Of a DNA stretch of 64,000 nucleotides, positions 1 to 8,840 are shown piece by piece. The stretch's first letter is position 1. Each line of letters starts with the position of its first letter. The notes beneath the pieces are model-generated. The model worked only from the letters and a program-made list of their open reading frames with translations. It ran no database searches and was not told the origin of the DNA. The position numbers and the translations under genes were made by a program. The DNA is from JANMMJ01 sp964543235 (GTDB lineage Bacteria; Pseudomonadota; Alphaproteobacteria; Rhizobiales; Aestuariivirgaceae): contig CAZIXE010000004.1 in NCBI GenBank assembly GCA_964543235.1, forward strand, positions 1-64,000, read 5' to 3'.

Positions 1-62
1 GCGGTCAATTCATGTGCTACATAAACCGGACAACTTCAGCCGCTCTCTACAGCCGCTATGGC

Positions 63-956
63 TCAACCGGTACTGTCGACCTGCGCCAGGAGCCAGTTCT
101 TGAACGTCTCCACCGCCTTGCTCCGGCTTGGCCGCGCCACCGGGGCCTCGACGATGTAGTAGGCCTTCTCCTGCAGCGTTTCGGTGTCGAACAGCCGCAC
201 CAGCCGTTGCTCTTCGAGATCGTTGCTGAGAATGGCCGTTGGTGCCAGGCCCACCCCTTGCCCGGACAGCATGGCCGAATGCAGCAGGTTGAAGCCCTCG
301 AACAGCGGCCCGGGCAGCAGGCCGGGGATATTGAGTCCGCAGGCCCGGAACCAGCGCTGCCAGGGTTGCCGGTCGAGGTCATGCAGCAGCGTGCAGTGCA
401 AGAGCTGCTCCGGCCGCTCGATTGGCCCATGCTGCCGCAGATAGGCCGGACTGCACACCGGCACCGAAACACCCGGCAGGAATTTCTGGGCCCCCGCCGG
501 GGCCTTGTCCCAGTCGCCATAGGCGATGGCGATGTCGACATCGTCGAAGTCGATCGCGTGGCCGTAGACGGCATGCATCAGCCTCACCCCGATGCCGCGG
601 TGCTGCTGCAGGAAGGCCGGCAGGCGCGGAATGAGCCACAGCGTGGCGATCGACGGGATGGCAGCGATGGTGATCGACGGCTTGCCGTCGCTCAGCGCCA
701 GCCGCTTGCAGGCGGCCGCAATCGCCCCGAACGACTCCGACAGCGTCTGGGCGAGTTCGGCCCCCTCGGGCGTCGGCAGCGTCTGCCGGCCCTGGCGGTC
801 GAACAGCCGGAAGCCGAACCAGTCCTCGAGCTGGCGGATCTGGTGGCTGACCGCCGATTGTGTGATGTGGAGTTCTTCTGCGGCTTTCGAGAAGCTGCCG
901 GCGCGGGCCGCGGCCTCGAAACATTTCAGAGCATTGAGTGGCGGCATCCGCGCCAT
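63..956 (-). CDS. LysR-family transcriptional regulator (GcvA-like)
   Basis: A DNA-binding regulator of 297 residues, the normal LysR size. The N-terminal winged helix-turn-helix (about residues 5-63) has the typical FEAAARAGSFSKAAEELHIT stretch followed by QSAVSHQIRQLE, as in GcvA-type members; the rest is the effector-binding domain. An upstream in-frame ATG at 1052 would add 32 residues and run through the divergent promoter into the creatinase start, so I chose the ATG at 956. The gene is divergent from creatinase, and a T-N11-A motif sits 10 bases before its start codon, as expected for a LysR protein that represses itself and activates its neighbour. The ligand is unknown; creatine or another methylated amine is an inference from context. 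Confidence 0.9.
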   Translation of the reverse strand: MARMPPLNALKCFEAAARAGSFSKAAEELHITQSAVSHQIRQLEDWFGFRLFDRQGRQTLPTPEGAELAQTLSESFGAIAAACKRLALSDGKPSITIAAIPSIATLWLIPRLPAFLQQHRGIGVRLMHAVYGHAIDFDDVDIAIAYGDWDKAPAGAQKFLPGVSVPVCSPAYLRQHGPIERPEQLLHCTLLHDLDRQPWQRWFRACGLNIPGLLPGPLFEGFNLLHSAMLSGQGVGLAPTAILSNDLEEQRLVRLFDTETLQEKAYYIVEAPVARPSRSKAVETFKNWLLAQVDSTG

Positions 957-965
957 GGTTCGCCA

Positions 966-981
966 TGAGTTTACCTCATGC
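966..981. promoter_or_regulatory. candidate LysR operator, site A
   Basis: TGAGTTTACCTCATGC lies between the LysR and creatinase starts. Its core TGAG-N5-CTCA is a perfect inverted repeat of LysR T-N11-A form. Close copies occur at 8768 and 14005. Function is inferred from position and recurrence. Confidence 0.5.
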
Positions 982-1050
982 AGTATGTGAGGCTTCATCC
1001 TTTGACACAAGCGGTTTCTCGGCTGAAACCTCGCCTTCAGGAGACCTGCC

Positions 1051-2316
1051 ATGAATCAGATCGAACGCCCCCGCCGTGTCGACTACCGCCACAACGGCCG
1101 CCGTCCCAGGCCCACTTTCTCGGCCGCCGAGATGCAGCGCCGCCAGGCGGCGATCCGCGACTGGATGGCCGCGGCCAGGGCCGATGCCTGCCTTTTCACC
1201 TCCTATCACAACATCTGCTATCTATCTGATTTCCTTTATTGTTATTTCGGCCGCAAATACGGGCTGGTGATCACGCCCGACGCCGCGACGTCGATCTCCG
1301 CCGCCATTGATGGCGGCCAGCCGGCCCGCCGCACCTTCGGCGACAACATCACCTATACCGACTGGTCGAAGGACAACTACTTCCGTGCCGTGCAGGATCT
1401 GACCGGTGGCGTGAAGCGGCTTGCTATCGAATTCGATCATGTCAGCATCGACTTCCGCCAGCAACTCGCCGCCGCCCTGCCGGGGGTGGAATTCATCGAC
1501 GTATCCGTTCCGGCAATGCAATTACGTATGGTTAAGTCGGCCGAAGAAATCCGTCATATCAGCAAGATGGCAAAAATCGCCGACCTTGGCGGCGGTGCCG
1601 TTCTCGAGGCCGCCGCGGTCGGGGTGCCCGAACACGAAGTCGCCCTCCATGCCACCCAGACAATGGTTCGCGAGATCGCCCGCGTCTTCCCCCACGCTGA
1701 ATTGATGGACACCTGGACCTGGTTCCAGTCCGGCGTGAACACGGATGGCGCCCACAATCCGGTGACCAGTCGCCGGATCAGGCATGGCGACATACTGAGT
1801 CTCAACTGCTTCCCGATGGTCGCGGGCTATTATGTGGCACTCGAACGCACGCTCTTCGCCGGTACCGCCTCCAAAGAGCATCTGCGCCTGTGGGAGATCA
1901 ACTGCAAGGTCCACGACGAAGGCAAGAAGCTGCTGGTCCCCGGCAACAGATGCTCGGATGTGGCCAGGGCCCTTAATGCCATTTATGCCGAGCACAACCT
2001 GCTGCAGTACCGCACCTTCGGATATGGTCATTCCTTCGGCGTGCTCTGCCACTATTACGGCCGCGAGGGCGGCCTCGAACTGCGCGAGGATTGCGATACT
2101 GTCCTCCAGCCTGGCATGGTCGTGTCGATGGAGCCGATGATCATGATCCCGCAAGGGCGCAAGGGTGCCGGCGGTTATCGTGAGCATGACATCCTGGTGA
2201 TAACCGAAAAGGGCAATCGCAATATCACCGGCTTTCCCTACGGCCCTGAACACCTGATCATAGCGGGCTCCGGCAAGCGTCGCGGCCGCGCGGCCGGCAA
2301 ACGCAGCCGCCATTGA
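1051..2316 (+). CDS. creatinase (creatine amidinohydrolase)
   Basis: Hydrolyses creatine to sarcosine and urea in the cytoplasm. The 421 residues show the two-domain creatinase form of the M24 'pita-bread' fold. Long stretches match the Pseudomonas enzyme as I remember it: FTSYHNICYLSDFLYC near 49-64, DTWTWFQSGVNTDGAHNPV near 220-238, and FGYGHSFG then HYYGRE near 323-339. The catalytic His (His232 in P. putida) is His235, and the creatine-binding glutamates (262 and 358) are Glu265 and Glu361, a constant offset of three. The metal ligands of M24 peptidases are not conserved, which argues against a prolidase. An AGGAGA site precedes the ATG. First gene of a co-directional run under a LysR regulator. 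The C-terminus has an Arg/Lys-rich tail after about residue 407. Confidence 0.93.
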   Translation: MNQIERPRRVDYRHNGRRPRPTFSAAEMQRRQAAIRDWMAAARADACLFTSYHNICYLSDFLYCYFGRKYGLVITPDAATSISAAIDGGQPARRTFGDNITYTDWSKDNYFRAVQDLTGGVKRLAIEFDHVSIDFRQQLAAALPGVEFIDVSVPAMQLRMVKSAEEIRHISKMAKIADLGGGAVLEAAAVGVPEHEVALHATQTMVREIARVFPHAELMDTWTWFQSGVNTDGAHNPVTSRRIRHGDILSLNCFPMVAGYYVALERTLFAGTASKEHLRLWEINCKVHDEGKKLLVPGNRCSDVARALNAIYAEHNLLQYRTFGYGHSFGVLCHYYGREGGLELREDCDTVLQPGMVVSMEPMIMIPQGRKGAGGYREHDILVITEKGNRNITGFPYGPEHLIIAGSGKRRGRAAGKRSRH

Positions 2317-2416
2317 CCGCAGACCGGCTCCGCCCCAACTGGGTCCTTCCCTCGCAACGCCGCCCGCAATAAGATGTGCCCGGCAACCTCCAACGGAAGG
2401 TGAAGGCAAAAAGGGT

Positions 2417-3529
2417 ATGAACAGCAAGGCTCCGGCGGGCGACGCCATGGTGCGGTTCGTCAATGTGCAGAAGAGCTACGACGGCGAAACGCTCGTCGTG
2501 AAGAACCTGAATCTCGACATCTCCAAAGGCGAATTCCTCACCATGCTTGGACCCTCCGGTTCGGGCAAGACCACAACACTCATGATGCTGGCGGGATTCG
2601 AGCCGGCCACTCACGGCGAAATTTACCTCAAGGGTCAGCCCATCAACAATGTCCCGCCGCACAAGCGCGGCATCGGCATGGTCTTCCAGAACTACGCGCT
2701 GTTTCCGCACATGACGGTGAATGAGAATCTTGCGTTTCCACTGCAGGTGCGCAACATCGGCAAGGCGGAGGTGGAGCAGCGGGTCGCCAGGGTCCTCAAG
2801 ATGGTGGAACTGCCCCACATGGGCAACCGCCGTCCCGGTCAGCTCTCCGGCGGCCAGCAACAGCGCATTGCCGTCGCGCGGGCCCTGGTGTTCGAACCTG
2901 ACCTAGTGTTAATGGATGAGCCCCTGGGTGCTCTTGACAAGCAGCTGCGCGAACAGATGCAGTATGAAATCAAGCACATCCACGAGCGACTGGGTGTCAC
3001 CATCGTCTATGTGACCCATGACCAGTCGGAGGCCTTGACCATGTCGAACCGCATTGCCGTTTTCAACGACGGTGTGGTTCAGCAATTGTCCAGTCCCGAC
3101 GACCTGTATGAACGGCCGCAAAACTCCTTCGTCGCCCAATTCATAGGCGAAAACAACAAGCTGCGTGGCACGGTCGCCGAGATCGACAACAACAATGTCG
3201 CGACCGTGAAGCTCGAATCGGGTGATGTCGTTAAGGCCCTGGCGATCAATGCCTCGAAAAAGGGTGAACGTACGCTACTGTCGTTGCGCCCTGAACGAGT
3301 GGATATCAATCCGACATCGAAAACGGCCGATACCGTACTCAAGGGCCGGATAGCCGAGCTCATCTACCTGGGCGACCATATCAGGGCGAGGCTGGAAGTC
3401 GCGGGACACAAGAATTTCATCGTCAAGCTCCCCAACAGATCGGGATCGGAAACACTGAACGAGGGCAGGGAAGTGAGGGTAGGCTGGCAGGCCAAGGACT
3501 GCCGCGCACTCGATTTCATGGAATTGTAG
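2417..3529 (+). CDS. ABC transporter ATP-binding protein, polyamine/sugar importer type (PotA/MalK-like)
   Basis: Cytoplasmic ATPase of an importer. The 370 residues contain Walker A GPSGSGKTT (45-53), Q-loop VFQNYALFP (89-97), signature LSGGQ (143-147), Walker B LVLMDEP (163-169) and a switch His in YVTHDQ. A C-terminal TOBE-like region follows residue 245. The NYALFPHMTVNENLAFPL stretch resembles PotA/PotG. It lies 100 bases after creatinase and just before a DUF1194 gene. No permease or binding-protein gene of its type adjoins it, so its partners must be elsewhere or lost. The only PotA/MalK-type permease in the window is the lone one at 50052-50906. Confidence 0.9.
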   Translation: MNSKAPAGDAMVRFVNVQKSYDGETLVVKNLNLDISKGEFLTMLGPSGSGKTTTLMMLAGFEPATHGEIYLKGQPINNVPPHKRGIGMVFQNYALFPHMTVNENLAFPLQVRNIGKAEVEQRVARVLKMVELPHMGNRRPGQLSGGQQQRIAVARALVFEPDLVLMDEPLGALDKQLREQMQYEIKHIHERLGVTIVYVTHDQSEALTMSNRIAVFNDGVVQQLSSPDDLYERPQNSFVAQFIGENNKLRGTVAEIDNNNVATVKLESGDVVKALAINASKKGERTLLSLRPERVDINPTSKTADTVLKGRIAELIYLGDHIRARLEVAGHKNFIVKLPNRSGSETLNEGREVRVGWQAKDCRALDFMEL

Positions 3530-3548
3530 CAGTCAAGGAGGATTCAAC

Positions 3549-4259
3549 ATGCGGCACGCACGAAGACTGATCGTTGGCGGCGCCGCAGCATTGACATTGC
3601 TGGCTGCAACTACATTCGGTTCCTTTTCTGCTGCCGCCCAGGAGTCCGATGTCGATCTCGCTTTGGTTCTGGCGGTGGATTGTTCCTTCAGCGTCGACTC
3701 GCGGGAATTCCGCTTGCAGATGGAGGGCTTGGGCTTTGCCTTCACCAGCGCCGAAGTCAAGGAGGCTATTGCCAAGGGCCCGCGCCAGCGCATTGCCGTG
3801 ACTGTCGTGCAGTGGTCGGACGAGCGTAACCAGATGGTGGTCCTGCCCTGGACCATCATCGCCGGAGCCGCCGATGCCGATGAGCTGGGTCAGATTCTCG
3901 CCTCCATGCCGCGGCGGCTCGCCGAGGGAGGCACATCCATCTCGATGGCGCTTGAGTTTTCGGCGGCACTTTTCGCTTCCGCTCCATCGGCCGATCGCCA
4001 CGTGATCGACGTGTCGTCTGATGGCCGCAACAATATCGGTCCTCCGGTCAATCTCTCGCGTGACCGGGTGGTTGCCCAGGGAATCACCATCAACGGCCTC
4101 GTCATTCTCAATGAATGGCCGACCCTCGATGTCTACTTCGAAATGAACGTGGTCGGCGGACACGCGAACTTCGTCATGCCTGCCGAGGACTACGAGGCCT
4201 ATCGCGAAGCCATCCGGCGCAAGCTCGTGCGCGAGATCACCGGTCCCGGAATATCCTGA
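3549..4259 (+). CDS. DUF1194 protein, secreted von Willebrand factor A-like
   Basis: A 236-residue exported protein of unknown role. An N-terminal signal peptide (basic start, hydrophobic core, cleavage near SAAAQE, residues 31-36) precedes a vWA-like domain. The metal-adhesion site is recognisable as DCSFS (DxSxS), a Thr in GGTSIS and an Asp in DVSSDG, so a divalent metal and protein partner are expected in the periplasm. A strong AAGGAGG ribosome site lies at 3535-3541. The stop codon is immediately followed by the next start, so translation with the cyclodeaminase-like gene is probably coupled. A homologue lies at 21884-22609, also close to an MttB-type gene. Confidence 0.85.
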   Translation: MRHARRLIVGGAAALTLLAATTFGSFSAAAQESDVDLALVLAVDCSFSVDSREFRLQMEGLGFAFTSAEVKEAIAKGPRQRIAVTVVQWSDERNQMVVLPWTIIAGAADADELGQILASMPRRLAEGGTSISMALEFSAALFASAPSADRHVIDVSSDGRNNIGPPVNLSRDRVVAQGITINGLVILNEWPTLDVYFEMNVVGGHANFVMPAEDYEAYREAIRRKLVREITGPGIS

Positions 4260-5174
4260 ATGCGGCTGGTTGGGGCCGCCGAGGTCCATCGCCTGTGCGA
4301 ATGGGAGGCGTTGGTTGATGCGTTGGAACGTAGCCATCAAGGCCCGATCCCGTTGGTGGACCGGTCGGAACTCCATCACCGGGAGAACAACGGCGAGCGT
4401 CAGACCTACTTCAATCTTCCTGCCTGGCAACCCGGTGTGGCGATGGGGACCAAATGCGTGACGGTCTTTCCGGAAAACCGGGATCGGCCGACGGTGCAGG
4501 CCCTGTACACACTGTTTGACGGCCGTGATGGCACACCGCTTGCCGTCATCGACGCAACTGCCCTCACCTATCGCAAGACCGCAGCCGATTCGGCGTTGGG
4601 CTCACGCCTTCTGTCGCGGTCCGATGCCCGAACGCTCCTCATGGTGGGAGCAGGGGGGCTGGCACCCTTTCTTGTCGCCGCCCACCGCGCCGTGCGGCCG
4701 TCCATCACCCGCGTACTGGCATGGAACCGCACGAAAGGGCGAGCCGCCGGATGGGGCGAAGAGGTGGCGGAACTCGCAGCTGCTGTGCAGGAAGCCGATA
4801 TCATCTGCTGCGCCACAGCCGCGACGGCTCCCCTCATCGAGGGCCGCTGGCTGAAGCCCGGCACCCATCTCGACCTTGTCGGGAGTTTCATGCCCGACAT
4901 GCGCGAATGCGACGACGATTGCGTACTGAAAGCCAGGCTTTTCGTCGATAGCCGCATGTTTGCGATCGACCAGCCAGGCGACCTCGCCGATCCCTTGCGG
5001 CGCGGTGTGATCGCCCGCGACAGGATTGAGGCGGACCTGTTTGAGCTCTGCCGTCGTGACCTTGTCGTCAATCGCCGCGACGATGAGATTACCCTCTTCA
5101 AGAACGGCGGCGGCGGTCATCTCGACCTCTTTACCGCCCTCTATGTCTTTGACCGCCTGTCGCACTTGGCCTAG
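4260..5174 (+). CDS. ornithine cyclodeaminase / mu-crystallin family protein
   Basis: NAD(P)-dependent enzyme family acting on amino or imino acids (ornithine cyclodeaminase, ketimine reductase, alanine dehydrogenase, opine-type enzymes). The 304 residues show the substrate-binding KTAADSALGSRLLSR stretch near 106-120 and a Rossmann GAGGLA motif near 130-135. The ATG directly abuts the stop of the DUF1194 gene. In this locus it may process a cyclic or N-methylated imino acid, but substrate cannot be read from sequence. Length is slightly below the usual 310-330. Confidence 0.82.
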   Translation: MRLVGAAEVHRLCEWEALVDALERSHQGPIPLVDRSELHHRENNGERQTYFNLPAWQPGVAMGTKCVTVFPENRDRPTVQALYTLFDGRDGTPLAVIDATALTYRKTAADSALGSRLLSRSDARTLLMVGAGGLAPFLVAAHRAVRPSITRVLAWNRTKGRAAGWGEEVAELAAAVQEADIICCATAATAPLIEGRWLKPGTHLDLVGSFMPDMRECDDDCVLKARLFVDSRMFAIDQPGDLADPLRRGVIARDRIEADLFELCRRDLVVNRRDDEITLFKNGGGGHLDLFTALYVFDRLSHLA

Positions 5175-5207
5175 CGTTTCGGATTACCACCAGGACCAGC
5201 GCCAGCC

Positions 5208-6761
5208 ATGTCCAGCCTGCCAACCACCGATTCCGAGCCTGCGCGAGGACGCCGCCGCAACGGCAGCCATCGGCGCGGCAAGTCGATTGTGCAAATGCCA
5301 TGGCGGCAGCTGCGCAACCCCTTTGCGCCGCAGCGCCTGATCTCGGACGATGAAGTCGAACGCATACACCTTGCGGCCCTCGCCATTCTCGAGCGGATCG
5401 GTGTGCGTTGCCCGGTCCCTGAAGCCCGGGCGATTTTTGCCAGCGCCGGCGCCCTTGTGGGAGACGGCGATGACCGCATCCGCGTCGGCCGGGACATTGT
5501 CGGCCAGGCGCTGGCAACCGCCCCTCCGGCCATCTCGCTCACACCGCGAAATCCCGGCCATGCGGTGCGGCTCGGTGGCGGTCATTTAACCACTGCTGCT
5601 GTCCTTGGCCCGCCGAACTGCACCGATCTTGTTCGCGGCCGCCGCAGCGGCACGCTCGCCGACCTCCGCGAACTCTTGAAGCTGACCCAGTTCTTCAACG
5701 CCGTGCAGATGAACGGCTGGCCGGTCGAGCCGCTCGATTGCGAAGTGAGGTTTCGCCACCTGGACGCCGCCCTGGCCATGCTCACGCTCACCGACAAGGT
5801 GCCCTATGTGTTCTGCCAGAGCCGCCAGCGCATCCGGGATGTGCTCACCATGTGCGCCATCGCCCGCGGCGAGACGCTCGATGAGTTTTCCGCCCGCCCG
5901 GGCGCATTTTCGATCATCAACACCAACACACCACTGCAATACGACGTGCCAATGACCGTCGGCGTGATCGACATGGCGCGCTTCGGTCAGCCAACACTGC
6001 TTACCCCTTTCGTCATGGCGGGCGCTTCGACTCCTGCAACCATTGCCAGTGCCATGGCACTGAACACCGCCGAAGTGCTGTTTGGCGTGACACTGGCCCA
6101 GCTGGTGCGCCCCGGTGCGCCCGTGCTCTATGGCTGTGCAGCCATGAATGTCGACATGAAGACCGGCGCCCCGGCCTATGGACTTGCCGACATGCACAAA
6201 TGCACCATCATCGGCGGCCAGATGGCACGCCGCTACAATTTGCCGATGCGCTCATCGAACTTCTCGTCTGCCAACATCGCCGATTTTGCCTCGGGCCACG
6301 AATCCGCCGCCAGTGTCGCGGCCGCTATAGATGCGCAAGCGCATCTCCTCATGCATGCGGCGGGATGGGTCGAGGGCGGGCTCTGCACCTCTTACGAAAA
6401 GTTCGTGCTCGATGTCGAGATTATGCAAAGCATGGCGCATTTCTTGGAACCGGTACGGGTCGATGACGATACCCTCGCTCTTGAGGAAATTGCCGCCGTC
6501 GGACCCGGCGGGCATTTTTTTGGAACGGAGCGCACCATCGCTACCTTCGAGACCGCCTTTTATCGCCCCCTGGTGTCGCAGACCCAGAACTATGGCGCTT
6601 GGCTGGATGCCGGAGCGAAGTCGGCGGCGGAACGCGCAACCGCCATCTGGCAGGAGGCGCTGGCCGGCTATACCGAGCCCGCAATGGATCCCGCCAACCG
6701 CGAGGCGCTTTCGGACTTCGTGGCACGCCGCAAGGCCGAAGGCGGCGCACCCATCGACTGA
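5208..6761 (+). CDS. trimethylamine methyltransferase (MttB) family protein, non-pyrrolysine, copy A
   Basis: A 517-residue TIM-barrel protein of the MttB superfamily, whose characterised non-pyrrolysine members (for example the glycine betaine methyltransferase MtgB) move a methyl group from a quaternary amine to a corrinoid protein. Recognisable family segments are the TLLTPFVMAGASTPATIA region, LVRPGAPVLYG, and HAAGWVEGGL then SYEKFVLD in the C-terminal half. There is no in-frame TAG, so pyrrolysine is not used. No corrinoid protein, activating protein or second methyltransferase is encoded nearby. It follows the cyclodeaminase-like gene by 33 bases and precedes the flavin oxidoreductase by 8. 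Substrate is unknown; a betaine or other N-methyl compound is inferred. Confidence 0.85.
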   Translation: MSSLPTTDSEPARGRRRNGSHRRGKSIVQMPWRQLRNPFAPQRLISDDEVERIHLAALAILERIGVRCPVPEARAIFASAGALVGDGDDRIRVGRDIVGQALATAPPAISLTPRNPGHAVRLGGGHLTTAAVLGPPNCTDLVRGRRSGTLADLRELLKLTQFFNAVQMNGWPVEPLDCEVRFRHLDAALAMLTLTDKVPYVFCQSRQRIRDVLTMCAIARGETLDEFSARPGAFSIINTNTPLQYDVPMTVGVIDMARFGQPTLLTPFVMAGASTPATIASAMALNTAEVLFGVTLAQLVRPGAPVLYGCAAMNVDMKTGAPAYGLADMHKCTIIGGQMARRYNLPMRSSNFSSANIADFASGHESAASVAAAIDAQAHLLMHAAGWVEGGLCTSYEKFVLDVEIMQSMAHFLEPVRVDDDTLALEEIAAVGPGGHFFGTERTIATFETAFYRPLVSQTQNYGAWLDAGAKSAAERATAIWQEALAGYTEPAMDPANREALSDFVARRKAEGGAPID

Positions 6762-6769
6762 GAAATCCC

Positions 6770-8764
6770 ATGAGCCATCCGTTTCCGACCCTGTTCTCAC
6801 CCCTGAAGCTCCGCCATGTGACACTGAAGAACCGTATCGTGTTCGGCGCCCATACGTCGAACATGAGTCACGATGGCATCCCGGGTCCTCGCCACTTTGG
6901 TTACTATCGCGAGCGCGCCCGCGGCGGCGCCGCCATGATCGTGATCGAGCCGGCACCCGCCCATCGCACGGGTATCCTGACCCGCGGCAATTTCCTGCAC
7001 GAGACCGATGAGGTGATCCCCCATTTCCGCAAGATCACCGATGAATGCCATGCCCACGGCACGGTCATGATCCACCAGATCTACCATGTTGGCGGCCATG
7101 GCGATCAGGACAACTCATGGGAACCCTACTGGTCGCCCTCCGGCGTGCCGTCCTTCCATGATCCCTGGGGCAGTCATGCCATGACCGCAGCGGAAATCGA
7201 GGAACTCCTTGAATCCTTCGTCGCAGCGGCGCGGCGCGATCGCGATGCCGGCTTTGACGGCGTCGACCTGTTTGCCGGCTACAATTGCCTGATCGACCAG
7301 TTCTGGTCGCCGCTCACCAACAAGCGCACCGATCAGTGGGGCGGCACTCTCGAAAACCGGGTGCGCTTCGCCGCCGAACTCTGCAGGCGAATCCGCAGAA
7401 TGGCCGGTGAGGACTTCATCATCGGCATGACGATTTCGGGCGGCGAGCCCTATCCGGGCGGCCTGTCTCTCGCCGACAAGCAGGAGATAGTAGCCTGGCT
7501 CGACGCTCGCGGTCTCGTCGACTATTTCTCGGTCGGCACGGGCAGCTACCTCAATCAGTTCTCCAAGATCGTACCCAGCTTTCACTTTGCCATGCTGCTC
7601 GGCAAGGATGACGCGGCCGCCTTCAGGCAAGTGGTGAAACACGCGAAGATCACGATGGAGGCGCGCGTCAAGACCCCGGCCAATGCCGAACTGGTATTGA
7701 GCGAGGGCAAGAGCGATCTCGTCTCTGTCGTGCGCGGCCAGATTGCCGATCCTCACTTCGCCAACAAGGCCAGGGACGGCCGGCCAGAGGATATCCGTCC
7801 CTGCATCTCCTGCAATCAGCTTTGCATCGGCCGCCGCATGCGCGACTACTACATCTCCTGCCTCATCAATCCCTCCGTGTCGCGCGAGTACCAGTGGGAC
7901 GGCGACAGGATTGCAGCAGCGAAGCAGCCCAAGGACGTGCTGGTCGTGGGCGGCGGACCGGCCGGCCTGGAGGCGGCGCGAGTCGCCGCCGAACGCGGGC
8001 ACCGTGTCCGCCTCGTCGAGAGATCCGGAGAGCTGGGCGGCCAGTTCCGCCTGGCGGCCGGCCAGCCCGAGCGCGGCGAGATCGGTGCCTTTCTCAACTG
8101 GTATCAGACCCAGCTTGGCAAGCTTCAGGTCAAGGTCGAACTGCGGAAGGAACTGAGCGCCGAAGATATCCGCAAATCCGGGGCCGATGAGGTGATCCTG
8201 TGCACCGGATCCCTGCCGGCCCGCACCGGCTATCAGCGCGCGCTGCCGCATGTCGAACGCCTTCCCGGTGCCGGCCAGGCCAATGTGCACACCGCCCATG
8301 ACATTCTCGACGGCAGTGTTGTCCCCGGTACCAGTGTGCTCCTGCTCGACGACATCAATGGCTGGTGGCCGGCATCGGGTACCGCCATCCATCTCGCCCA
8401 GCAGCGCCACCTGGTGACTGTCCTGACCGCCGCCGAGAAGGCGGCGGGCCAGCTCGACAACAGCCTGACCGGCGATACCACGCGCGAACGTTTCGCCAGG
8501 TTCGGCATCGAAGTCATTCTCGCCAGCGCGCTCGTCTCTTGGGAAGGCAACACGGCGAGGATCATGAACCTCTACACCGGAGACATCGAGGAACGGCAGT
8601 TTGATTCCCTGGTCATGGCCCTCACCAATGAGCGCGACGACCGCTTGGCCCGCGAGCTGGAAGGCAACGCGCCGATGCCGGTTCATGCCGTCGGCGACAC
8701 CGTGCAGGCGCGCACCGCCTCGATGGCGATCTACGAGGCAAGGAAGCTCGCCATGACCCTGTAG
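6770..8764 (+). CDS. NADH:flavin oxidoreductase, DgcA/trimethylamine dehydrogenase-like
   Basis: A 664-residue FMN and 4Fe-4S enzyme of the trimethylamine dehydrogenase / 2,4-dienoyl-CoA reductase family. An N-terminal FMN TIM barrel (1-340) is followed by the cluster motif C345-x2-C348-x3-C352-x11-C364 and then a nucleotide-binding domain starting at GGGPAG (394-399). The C-terminus (VGDTVQARTASMAIYEARKL) resembles that of DgcA, which demethylates dimethylglycine, as I remember it. Oxidative N-demethylation is therefore the best guess, with sarcosine from creatinase or a related amine as possible substrate. I chose the ATG at 6770, 8 bases after the MttB stop, over an upstream in-frame ATG that would overlap the MttB gene. 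Confidence 0.83.
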   Translation: MSHPFPTLFSPLKLRHVTLKNRIVFGAHTSNMSHDGIPGPRHFGYYRERARGGAAMIVIEPAPAHRTGILTRGNFLHETDEVIPHFRKITDECHAHGTVMIHQIYHVGGHGDQDNSWEPYWSPSGVPSFHDPWGSHAMTAAEIEELLESFVAAARRDRDAGFDGVDLFAGYNCLIDQFWSPLTNKRTDQWGGTLENRVRFAAELCRRIRRMAGEDFIIGMTISGGEPYPGGLSLADKQEIVAWLDARGLVDYFSVGTGSYLNQFSKIVPSFHFAMLLGKDDAAAFRQVVKHAKITMEARVKTPANAELVLSEGKSDLVSVVRGQIADPHFANKARDGRPEDIRPCISCNQLCIGRRMRDYYISCLINPSVSREYQWDGDRIAAAKQPKDVLVVGGGPAGLEAARVAAERGHRVRLVERSGELGGQFRLAAGQPERGEIGAFLNWYQTQLGKLQVKVELRKELSAEDIRKSGADEVILCTGSLPARTGYQRALPHVERLPGAGQANVHTAHDILDGSVVPGTSVLLLDDINGWWPASGTAIHLAQQRHLVTVLTAAEKAAGQLDNSLTGDTTRERFARFGIEVILASALVSWEGNTARIMNLYTGDIEERQFDSLVMALTNERDDRLARELEGNAPMPVHAVGDTVQARTASMAIYEARKLAMTL

Positions 8765-8767
8765 CCA

Positions 8768-8783
8768 GTGAGTTTTCCTCACG
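8768..8783. promoter_or_regulatory. candidate LysR operator, site B
   Basis: TGAGTTTTCCTCACGC differs from site A at two positions. It sits directly upstream of a TTGACC hexamer at 8784-8789 that could be the -35 box of the dehydrogenase-cupin operon; a clear -10 box is not evident. This is where a LysR activator would bind. Confidence 0.5.
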
Positions 8784-8840
8784 CTTGACCCTTGTTTTTC
8801 AGCCACTTAAGCAACGGACAACTTCACCAGCCGGAATTCC

